Positions 57,701-64,000 of a stretch of DNA of 64,000 nucleotides are shown here, piece by piece. Both the position numbers and the translations under genes were made by a program. The notes beneath the pieces are model-generated. The model saw only the letters and a program-made list of their open reading frames with translations, did not search any database and was not told the DNA's origin. The DNA comes from Rhynchopus euleeides (Eukaryota; Euglenozoa; Diplonemea; Diplonemida; Diplonemidae), in the NCBI GenBank assembly GCA_963210315.1, contig OY723249.1, positions 806,569 to 870,568 on the forward strand. Direction: 5' to 3'. How positions within the stretch are numbered: position 1 is the first letter of the stretch; each line of letters opens with the position of its first letter.

Positions 57701-60700
57701 ACGGGGTGTCGGAGGAGTCGCGCGACACGGCACGCCTGATGAAGATGCATCTGCTGGACCTCAGGTTGACATCGATCGTCGCGGGCTCCGGGTCAGCCAT
57801 GGAGAAGGTCGCGGTGATCAGCGCCGGGTTCTCCTTCGATGAGTGCGTCAGGACAGGGCGGGGGAGGGAGAACGACGCCTTGCTGGCAATCCGCGGGGAT
57901 GTCGAGGTCAGCGACCCTGTTGAGGACTGCCGCAGGTGGGTCAGCTGCTGGGTGGACTCCAGCGGCGATGCGACGCCTGTGTCGTCCTTCGACTCTGCAT
58001 CGCCAAGGGACTCGGGCCCTATGAGGAGAGCGTAGATGATGGACATCAGGTGGGACGACTCCAGCCCGTTCTGGTGGTGCGACTGCGAGATGAGGGAGAG
58101 GCGCTGCTGCACAGCCTGCAGCAGGCGGGTGCGTGTCTCCTGCATGTCTGCGGAGATCAGCTGCCGCTCGCAGGACAGCGCGGAAGGGGCGGAGCACAGC
58201 GCCTTCTCGGTGACGGCGAGCTGCTCAGAGATGCCGTCGTCCTCCTCGTCGGTGGAGGAGGCGAGGGTCAGGGGTGACTGCGGCGAGTCGGGCGATGCCA
58301 GGTCCTTCACGGTGTTCTGCTTCTGCATGCGGTGCCGCAGCTGCCGCACGTAGAGCACGCAGTAGGGCGTGTGCTCGCGGAGCCAGGCGTCGTCGATCTC
58401 CTCCGTGTCTGCCTCGCCCGTCTCCTGCTTCACCTTGACCCGCATCTCTGCCGCAGTGCCCTCGTTGTAGTGCATGAAGAGGCGGTGCCACTCCAGGTTG
58501 CGGTATACCTTCGACTGATGCACGGGGGGCAGGTCCGCCGGCTGCGGGTGCCCTGGCTCCTGATGCTCGTGATTGGATGTGGTGCACAGCAGGTTCAGCA
58601 GCGGCGACGACGTCTGCCGGGTGAGCCCGCGCACCCCGCCAGAGCTGTGGGTCAGGAAGAGCGGGTTGTCGTAGCCACCCTCGCTCGCCGCGTCGAAATC
58701 GGTGCTCTGCACCATCACTGTCGATGACCTCTTCCGCATGCGGCGCTTGCCACGCGGGCTGATCCACCCAGGCGCATGCCCGCGGGGGCTCGACAGCATC
58801 GAAGGCGATGACATCGCATCCGGCGACCCCAGCGTGTCAGCGAAGGACCGCCCCAGGGAATCTGCGTAGGACCGCCCGAATGTCGTGTCTGCAAACGACC
58901 GCGACGTGTCGCCGAGCGAGCGCTCCCTCTTGATTGTGAGGTAGTTGTCTGCGAGAACCCCCGGCTCCTCATGCCCCATGTGGCTGTGGTGCGAGTGTGT
59001 CGGATGCGGCAGCCGCGTCATGGTGGTGCGTGCCCTCGCCCTGCGGTGTGCAGGCGGCTCCTGCGGCTCCGTCACGTCAAGCAGACATGTGCCTGCCTCG
59101 CGCAGCAGCTGCTCCGAGACACCGGGGTCAGGCGTGCTGCCCGAATCAGGCCCAGACGTCTGGATGAACGGCATCATGCGCGGCGTGCCCCGCGAATAGC
59201 TGGACCGCCCTTCGCTCTTCCGATCGGACTCGCTGTCATTGGGCTGCTGCACATCACTATCGCTGCCCTCGTCATCGCTCTTCTGCTCGGGGCTGTGCTG
59301 CGGCGACGCCTTGAGGTGCTGCAGCACGATCCGCTCCGCCTCGCTGTCCTCCTCCTGCGCCTCGTCCTTAGGGTGCCGCAGCAGGTCCAGCTCGATGGTG
59401 CCCTCCAGCCCAGAGATGCCTGCAGCAGACCTGCGCCGCACACGCGCCAACCGGATGGGCGACGCCGGCGGGCTCTCCGCCAGCGGCACGTCGCTATGCG
59501 CCTCAGGCAGCGAATACACATCGCTGGCAGGGTCCTCCTCCGCCAGCGCCAGGGGCGACTGCTTCCGCGCAAAACTCACACTCGTCGCAGACCGCCTCCG
59601 CATACGGTGCGACAGGGGGGGCGACACACTGGGCTCCGTGCCTGCAGGGCTCGACGGCATCTGCACCGACATACGCACAGGGCTGCGTGTGGGAGACCCA
59701 CGGTACGACAGAGAGGGCGACCGGCGCGACCTCCCCACCTGCGAGTGGTGCAGCAACCGCGCATGCTCCTGCGTCAGCGAGTCCACCGCCTCATGGATGG
59801 CCTGCCGCGACGGGTGCTCCTGCTTCAGGATGCCGTTCAGCTTCGTCAGCTCCTCCTGCAGGATCGGCACAACCCCTTCGTGCTCCGCACCGGCATACCG
59901 CCGCATGCGCTCCTCCAGGGCACGGTTCTGCTCCTCCAACACGGCGTTCCGCGCACACACCCTCTGCAGCTCCGTCTCCTTCTTATCCGCAGCACCCACC
60001 ACCTCGGCGAGATACTCATTGCGCAGCTTCAGATCCGTGTTCTCATCTGCGAGGCTGTCCAAAGCACGAACCTCCTCCGAGTGGCTCGACAGCCCAAGCA
60101 TGCCGTCTGCGAGGCGGCGCTCCGCATCGGAGACGAGAGAGGACATCTCCGCCAGCCTGTCCGTCAGCTGGTGCACCTCATGCTCGAGGATGTCGCACTT
60201 CCCCTCCGACTTGGCGAGCTGCTCGCGGAGCCCGACGCCATCACGCGTCGCATCGCGCAGCTCATCCTCCAGCGCTGCCACCTGGCGCCCTCTGCTCTCA
60301 ACCTCGCCTGCCAACGCGATGCTCCGCCGCTTCAGCTCCCGCTCGTCAACATGGTCCTCCATCCATTTGTCCAGCTCGGCGCGGGTTCCCGCCGCCTCTT
60401 CGCTGAGGGAGAGCACCTCATTGCCCAGCACGCCGATCCTCTCCTCCGCGTCTGCCGCCGCAGCGCTCTGCAGCTGCAGCCCGTGCTGCACGCAGGCCAG
60501 CAGCTGCAGGGTAATCTCCGCAAAGGCGGAGGCCTCATCCCCGGCAATCTCCAGGCTGTCCCGCTCCTCCCGCAGCAGCAGGTTGTCCCCACACTGCTCG
60601 CGGTATTCATCCTGCAGGTGCATCATCCCTTCGAGGTGCTGCGCCAGCTTGGCGCTCCGCTCCTCCGCGACACGGAGGCTCTCGCGCGCCCCGCTGAGCT

Positions 60701-61535
60701 CGGCAGCAACCTTCCCCCGGGGCGCGCTGCGCTGCGCGTCGTCAGCACCGCCGGGTCTACCCTTCTTCTGCTTAAATCGTTGCAGGCGAGAGGTGGCGAC
60801 GTCCTTCCCATCCTGCTCCTGTGCCTCCTGCGGGTCGGCCCACGGAGGCTCTTCACCGTTGAGGGCTCGGTAGAGATCTCGCTCGCGGAGACGTGACTCG
60901 GCGCGGAGTGCTTTGTTCTCCCTCTCCAGGTCTTGGAGAGCGCGGAGCAGCTTCGGGTATTCGCTCCGTATATCCCGCATATTGAGGTTGTCGAAGTGCT
61001 GTGACAGGGTGTCCCGCAGGACACACTCCGTCAGCTGCGATGCGGCACCCCCTTCGGAAGGGCGGTGCGCAGCCTCGCCGCTGCCGTCATCAAGGCGGGC
61101 CCTGAGGTCCTCGGTGATCTGCTTCGCCTCATCGATAGGTGACATGGAGGGCGATGCCGCGTCAGGTGTCGGCGGGGGGTGGTGCAGTGGCGTGATGGAG
61201 CCAGCCCCACCGACCCCAGCCCCAGCGCCGTCGCCTGGGGCTTGCACAGAGGGAGAGGAGGGAGGTGCGGAGGCAGGGGGTCCGCCACCCTTCCTATAGA
61301 GGTGCTGCCTGCTGGGTGTCGACATGGCAGAAGCGGCCTGCACAGATGGCCCAAGGTGTGGCGATTGCTGCGAGGGGGTTGGCGCTGTGGGTGCCGCGGG
61401 TGCCAGGGTTGGTGCCGGGGTGGTGGCGGGGGGGTGTTCGACGCCACCCATCGACCCGTCGATGGCGAAGTCTTGGAGGAGGCCGCGGAGGTCAGCTCCG
61501 GAGGCGTCAGCGCCACGCCTCCGGGGCTGTGCCAT
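51735..61535 (-). CDS. Giant coiled-coil and low-complexity protein, unknown function
   Basis: 3,266 residues in one frame without introns. The start MAQPRRRGADAS at 61535 is chosen because the frame upstream is a translated pyrimidine-rich leader. Approximate layout: a Pro/Ala-rich head; a long coiled coil at about 195-600; Ser/Pro-rich arms; a beta-rich segment at 1245-1335 that may be C2-like; a Gln-rich stretch near 1560-1585; His-Ser repeats (AHS/NHS) near 2010-2035; further beta-rich segments at 2220-2280 and 2360-2410; eleven prolines near 2645; and a second coiled coil at 2695-2830. A small alpha/beta segment follows at 3068-3145, which includes AAYLGEVEALTGV. No enzyme motif or membrane span was noticed. 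A cytoskeletal or scaffold role is inference from composition. The family is not recognised. Confidence 0.85.
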   Translation of the reverse strand: MAQPRRRGADASGADLRGLLQDFAIDGSMGGVEHPPATTPAPTLAPAAPTAPTPSQQSPHLGPSVQAASAMSTPSRQHLYRKGGGPPASAPPSSPSVQAPGDGAGAGVGGAGSITPLHHPPPTPDAASPSMSPIDEAKQITEDLRARLDDGSGEAAHRPSEGGAASQLTECVLRDTLSQHFDNLNMRDIRSEYPKLLRALQDLERENKALRAESRLRERDLYRALNGEEPPWADPQEAQEQDGKDVATSRLQRFKQKKGRPGGADDAQRSAPRGKVAAELSGARESLRVAEERSAKLAQHLEGMMHLQDEYREQCGDNLLLREERDSLEIAGDEASAFAEITLQLLACVQHGLQLQSAAAADAEERIGVLGNEVLSLSEEAAGTRAELDKWMEDHVDERELKRRSIALAGEVESRGRQVAALEDELRDATRDGVGLREQLAKSEGKCDILEHEVHQLTDRLAEMSSLVSDAERRLADGMLGLSSHSEEVRALDSLADENTDLKLRNEYLAEVVGAADKKETELQRVCARNAVLEEQNRALEERMRRYAGAEHEGVVPILQEELTKLNGILKQEHPSRQAIHEAVDSLTQEHARLLHHSQVGRSRRSPSLSYRGSPTRSPVRMSVQMPSSPAGTEPSVSPPLSHRMRRRSATSVSFARKQSPLALAEEDPASDVYSLPEAHSDVPLAESPPASPIRLARVRRRSAAGISGLEGTIELDLLRHPKDEAQEEDSEAERIVLQHLKASPQHSPEQKSDDEGSDSDVQQPNDSESDRKSEGRSSYSRGTPRMMPFIQTSGPDSGSTPDPGVSEQLLREAGTCLLDVTEPQEPPAHRRARARTTMTRLPHPTHSHHSHMGHEEPGVLADNYLTIKRERSLGDTSRSFADTTFGRSYADSLGRSFADTLGSPDAMSSPSMLSSPRGHAPGWISPRGKRRMRKRSSTVMVQSTDFDAASEGGYDNPLFLTHSSGGVRGLTRQTSSPLLNLLCTTSNHEHQEPGHPQPADLPPVHQSKVYRNLEWHRLFMHYNEGTAAEMRVKVKQETGEADTEEIDDAWLREHTPYCVLYVRQLRHRMQKQNTVKDLASPDSPQSPLTLASSTDEEDDGISEQLAVTEKALCSAPSALSCERQLISADMQETRTRLLQAVQQRLSLISQSHHQNGLESSHLMSIIYALLIGPESLGDAESKDDTGVASPLESTQQLTHLRQSSTGSLTSTSPRIASKASFSLPRPVLTHSSKENPALITATFSMADPEPATIDVNLRSSRCIFIRRAVSRDSSDTPSRPFFFKIREREFIHLQALEATGGVMGEVFLPLVALSGTSSGMVCEVVLSLSTPSRSEVELKLLLEGAVLMGCEAPLTGCTEARTWGDMMAAQNAVAEVVNEALHNDTRGAFTFFISRVRLLRSDGHCERLIYDMSNSEPTLAPAPSTEAFTLTRDGLSSGYGDPEPLEVVSIMSSNADEFVPPPARLASEGLESELDATTAQGELPSLQGKAASAEEEADEEEEEETGSSTEVRTERQSSLGRKRSGVVQRAAEESPLIYAMHIHLQELTASYDALSEKVARQERQQQQQQENPDHPHLQQQEQQTDPPPQSTTASTQSRGYAGPVAALAGRTAARQAKLLCLRSGFTSLLAFALQRRLEREREAAAAAAEAEERVAVAAVPPPQTPPPAVGVSYVGAALQRPSPRRGRHIWACGSQPDGTPGALFHDTAEPQSQPHSQCHSEASSREAPSSVAFCAFPDAFDPQDVGAVAAPSLASAAVTTEEDGMEERTVEQEAAGNRADGAEEEDEEEEEAASVRLSPVALREHEGKFAALAGAVPVSEGVSVSGSAGAEEEEEEAAKGPRKRRGGAEGANPKCLHGGVYSGDSSLGSMTMMLSDVTSLSLRGDQKSSCLQAGEPWRLHGGVVVAPSGQLAVVHDGCVRHDAERRGSVKNVSFDESFTPHIITPVASPTVASESPERIEQQPSVSLRARRVLQGETDIVLCVSDEDVSRDCVVVTDDEVEDLEKSVASVRSAHSAHSAHSNHSNHSNRSHHSHHSTGLQSVTSVDTTSSQQPSGTVIAVQPVQQDVPSSPSQSPVSRTLRTNTKSMVRNNSFSSPRRRQPPRQLHMAQPLAPLPKSMDLFDHVTSMQAALLAAANATPPSPSLAPKRSSTVIQHPLARTDEVVDIEARCLSPSAEIRRASTAEPRMPTRQRSLPVAPSGYDEFEGNSNALSRSYPGPVRPKRIIRISLVKVRVPLPFCGALDALHEGAPSNLFVGLRMEGRGTQFLDCGALQRVPRGQAHGDDYPFVDIGWAQGSDTPLSQPLGDWSRVNSPPGSMSSNSPVHSPMVSYEVPAHEGPASPGNAAAHVVAGHKAASKLPCEVYLYKGAVDVPQARFLVGSGFFVIDIQDCDPSLAAKKKEIHAKVRFVPGVTNLSDGVLRPDSGQRGSLDTPTHTSSSSSPKGSWYDSQKGDIIFVVENMDEQEAEMRGPSERHLVADSRTGSIAGASDLGSSLPMAPCITTPGTGVLADLPVMPSPREYDPAHTRQTSAASAASAVSVVSAGAAGPPVEVGTVVSVPQDPRFLSLKPDLGVSFVSTVEDMGADVHPEGPLWPRQRTDPVLPTLMSRRQSLVNLLSVVKQASVACDCPDLVALTPSEAALCVPYEVPPPPPPPPPPPAQVEVATEMSLLDSFELSVMVPRMWDVDRELLRRDAGVNTTLALGDIVSHDSQRRLVADRTEAQRQAASLLELLDAAQQQCADLTSQNNSLRSAQSRAESEASSGAAAAKELEAAQESVKSLEGVLEEVCLERDRDVAALREELDERARRLREVESEVAVLKQDLEASGKRLHDALAAGVRTAHSAAAGALPPQRSPPRRERSESSSSAVLSSSPDDEAKGAPGITRPLFPQPPPEPSCQATLSYSPSTASDASPQLHPVHHHAPLAAATHITPLGGAADEYTLAKQACVDSDQLGYFRRRLVDLLCDDDDLAAAVSGVERPPASSRAVPYSPLRHSTAFSRTPATPPRTPVTCSTGCQTLPRSVSPPPTPTPTPTTHRTYTAVPSGALSYSPQQLPLSPISAINSELSTEVASVVVPAGKGFTLAAYLGEVEALTGVRRDDFQVVSLQMDGDAADVKFRIYGATEAQADQTVEQVAQMLVESGTMVALRGVQPESPSALQPEAESQLAWLLQTRSGLVSALHRCFNTMLLGGSSFVEAALMLEKILNTYLTETERLHLGLPAGAAGSRLSDAQLTRLLRHSPAFSPTRLRDFAASQPRSMGSMVPMV

Positions 61536-61894
61536 TGTTGCAGGGTGGAGGGGGAGGAGGGGGGGTGGGTGGGTAGAGGGGGGGAAGGGGGGGGGGGTGG
61601 TGGTGGGGCGAGCTTCAAGAAGCCCCTTGCCTCCCAATGCCCCAGGGGAGGGGGGGGGGGGGGAGGCTAGCGCGACAGGTAGCGCATCGCGGTGGCTGTT
61701 GGGCCTGTTGGGGGTGGGGTGGGGTGTGCTGTGTGAAGCGTCCGAACCCAAAGTGAGAGGGGGGGAGAGAGAGAGAGAGAGGGATTTGACAGCAAAAACT
61801 GTTTGGCGTGATGATCGCCACAGGTGACGATGATATAAGCAAAGGTGACCCGCGCGGTAAAAAGAACACTTCAAGGCAAGGAGGGGGGGGGGGG
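61536..61894. promoter_or_regulatory. Upstream leader of the giant gene
   Basis: On the coding strand this is strongly pyrimidine-rich, with long C-runs up to the ATG, and it contains a GA/TC repeat (61767-61783). Such tracts favour splice-acceptor use, including trans-splicing in organisms that have it. No specific promoter motif was identified. Confidence 0.3.
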
Positions 61895-63250
61895 GGTAGG
61901 GGCGGGTATACCCCTGTGAGAAAATGGGTATTTTCAGGACACGCTCTAAACACCTCTCAGCCCCTACCTGACACACGCACCGACCCCAAAGGGTGTCAGA
62001 ATGATATCCTGAGGCCACCAACACCATTTGTGGGGCCTTATGGGGTGTTTTTTGGGGTTCCGGAAAATTTGCCCACCGGTGGTTCCTGGTGGTACCGTAG
62101 GCCCACCTCTGTTTGCTGGACACGCCCTTTTGCTGGCACAATACGGGGTAGGCGTGGTGAAGGGGGTGTCGGAAATTGCCCGGACACGAGTTTCGACGAT
62201 TGTGCCCCTGTCCCACTGATTTTTGCGCGAATTACATGCACGTATAGGCGTGCCTGGCCTGTACAGGCCTGGATAGGCACAGATTGCCTGTATGGATTGA
62301 TCTCGATGTGCATATCCCGACAGGTATGGGCCTGTATGGTCTTGTTATCCTGCGTGGAGCCCTGCTGAAAAATCAGATGGCTGTCGGTATTCACAGCCAG
62401 TATATTTCTTTCACAGAGCACCCGAAGCTCGTCAATACGATTGCGCTTCAGGGCGCGCCTGTGCCTCGCCTGATGGGCAATTCGTCTATCACGCCCCTCA
62501 ACAGAGCCAGGTGTCACAGGAATGACTTCCATCGATTCGGGTGGTTTGCAAAAGCCTCCTCGTCATTTGCTTCGAATTCAGCAAATTTGTGCATAGTAAC
62601 TCAGTTCACCTGCTGCGTGTCTGTGCATTCCTTCTGTTGACAGTGCTGCAGTGTGCGCAGCCAGGCATTGGTTCCCATGCTGGCAGGCAGGTGTTTGGAC
62701 TTTGAATTTCGTGAGGGTTTGGAGGCGTGCCTTGAGCCTATCGAAATGATTGCGCCTCAGCTGCTAATATCTCACCAGGAGCGCCCAGTTCTTCGCGAAG
62801 ATGAGTTTTCAGAAGTGACTGAGTTCAACTGTGGCACAGTGCGGCGCTCAACACAGGCAGCATGTCGTCATGGAGAAGAGTGTCGATTGCGAGAGAATCT
62901 GGCATGCGGGAGTAGCCTCGTTCTACAGTCTGCGCGAGCTGGTTCCCGAGGGTGATATTTTCTTGGTAACAGGCTTGTGGGGTGGCACTAGCCATGTGAA
63001 GGGGTGTGAGTGAGTGTGCAGTGCCTATCCGGGGGGCACCGTAGGAACCACCGATGGGCAATTTTTTTAGAATGCCAAAATATCAGCACTGAGGTTGATC
63101 TGGTGGTGAAATCTCCACCACAAAACACTTTTGGGACGATCTGGGCACATTGGCACCCTTTACATGGCTTTCTGAGGTACTTTTTGGTGTTCCCGAAAAA
63201 TGTTATTTTCTCACGCGTATAGGGGGGGTATACCCACCCCTAGGGGGGGG
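61895..63250. mobile_element. Inverted-repeat element upstream of the giant gene (element K)
   Basis: Diverged inverted arms (about 61895-62105 and 63035-63250) share GGGTATACCCC, GTGAGAAAAT and, further in, TTGCCCACCGGTGGTTCCT. The interior of 0.9 kb shows no gene. Weak open frames are AT-neutral and unrecognised. The arms are clearly older than those of elements A, C or D. Confidence 0.5.
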
Positions 63251-64000
63251 GGGGGGGGTGTGTGTGGGGGGGTCTGGGTGTTGTCGGTCAGCCCTTTCCG
63301 CTTCCCACGAGTTGTATAGTTTATTTTTTTTGAAAATTCTCTGCGAAAGGGGTTTGTAACACAAACATTCGGGGCAGGCAGGCTCTCGGACAGAGGATAA
63401 TCCACCACCACCACCTCCTCCTCCTCCTCCCCTCCACAACACCTTCTTGTGATCGCCATCGGGTCAAAACAAGCCTCTGGAGGGGGAACTCGTCCCCTGG
63501 AGCTCTAACAAGCGCCCGAGGCAGGGTGGTTTGCCACCTCGCCTGTGCCAGAGCAAGGGGGGATTGAGCTGTCGTATGTTGTGGTTGGGTGTGACACCTG
63601 CCGCCTTGACACACACGTTCATCGTATTGTTTGCAGCAGTGTAGGTTGCACCGGGAGCGAGCTCTGATGCATACCACTCGCCACTGTCACACACCCTCGC
63701 TTCAACTCAATCCCGTGGCACCGTCCGCGATAGTTTGCAATGTACACTGTGGCCGCAAAAAAAATCACACATGAAAACCAACAGCCTCTGGCAAGAGGCT
63801 GATAATGACAATACGTTGTAGCAGCGGTGGTTGTATTGCACCTTTCTTTGGAGATCGGAGGGTCGGGTTGAGGGCATTCCAGGAATGGAACTGCGTCCTC
63901 ACACACACACACACACCCGCCAGAGGCACCCACCGCAGACACTCAGGCAAGGGCAACCTGGAACTGGGCTATCTACCGTTGACCGAGGGAACGGACAACG
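63251..64000. other. Intergenic DNA, no gene seen
   Basis: G-run, GT-rich and CCT/CCA-rich stretches (63395-63432) and a CA repeat at 63901-63917. No supported feature. Confidence 0.45.

Noticed and set aside
58971-60896. Plus-strand open frames of over 500 codons within the giant gene
   Set aside because: They are antisense to the coiled-coil region. The heptad pattern is on the minus strand, and the plus-strand products have no recognisable features.

Overview
The window looks like nuclear DNA of a unicellular eukaryote. It holds a few long, GC-rich, apparently intron-free genes, including a 603-residue eukaryotic-type isocitrate lyase and a 3,266-residue coiled-coil protein in one open frame. 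Around them lie long gene-poor stretches full of homopolymer G/C runs, microsatellites and repeats. Intron-poor genes in a repeat-rich genome are reminiscent of Euglenozoa such as diplonemids. That placement is a guess: no rRNA, tRNA or spliced-leader gene was found to test it.

Layout. (1) 188-4231 is a DNA transposon with inverted repeats of about 296 bp, carrying a transposase-like gene with three C-terminal zinc fingers and a second gene of unknown function. The transposase has motifs resembling the RAG1/Transib family. (2) 4232-12587 is intergenic, with local duplications and one coding-like patch near 9.8-10.4 kb. (3) 12597-13771 is a foldback element with 30-bp iterated arms and a 9-bp target duplication. 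(4) 13937-15259 is a gene for a protein with a cysteine cluster. (5) 16269-20304 is a nested complex: two near-identical elements head to head, one split by a LINE, which is itself split by a hAT-like element. (6) 20305-34990 is repeat-rich DNA with further foldback elements. (7) 34996-37218 is a 5'-truncated LINE with reverse transcriptase. (8) 37253-46118 holds four more inverted-repeat elements and copies of a hairpin satellite. (9) 46119-47360 is a paralogue of gene (4). (10) 48887-50698 is isocitrate lyase. (11) 51735-61535 is the giant gene. (12) 61895-63250 is another inverted-repeat element. All five principal host or transposon proteins and the large LINE read on the minus strand.

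The most striking feature is about ten elements with one architecture but unrelated sequences: inverted arms often built from short iterated words of about 9 to 30 bp. One carries the transposase gene, and several have recognisable direct repeats at their ends. They resemble foldback transposons of animals in form. Whether they share one mobilisation machinery is open.
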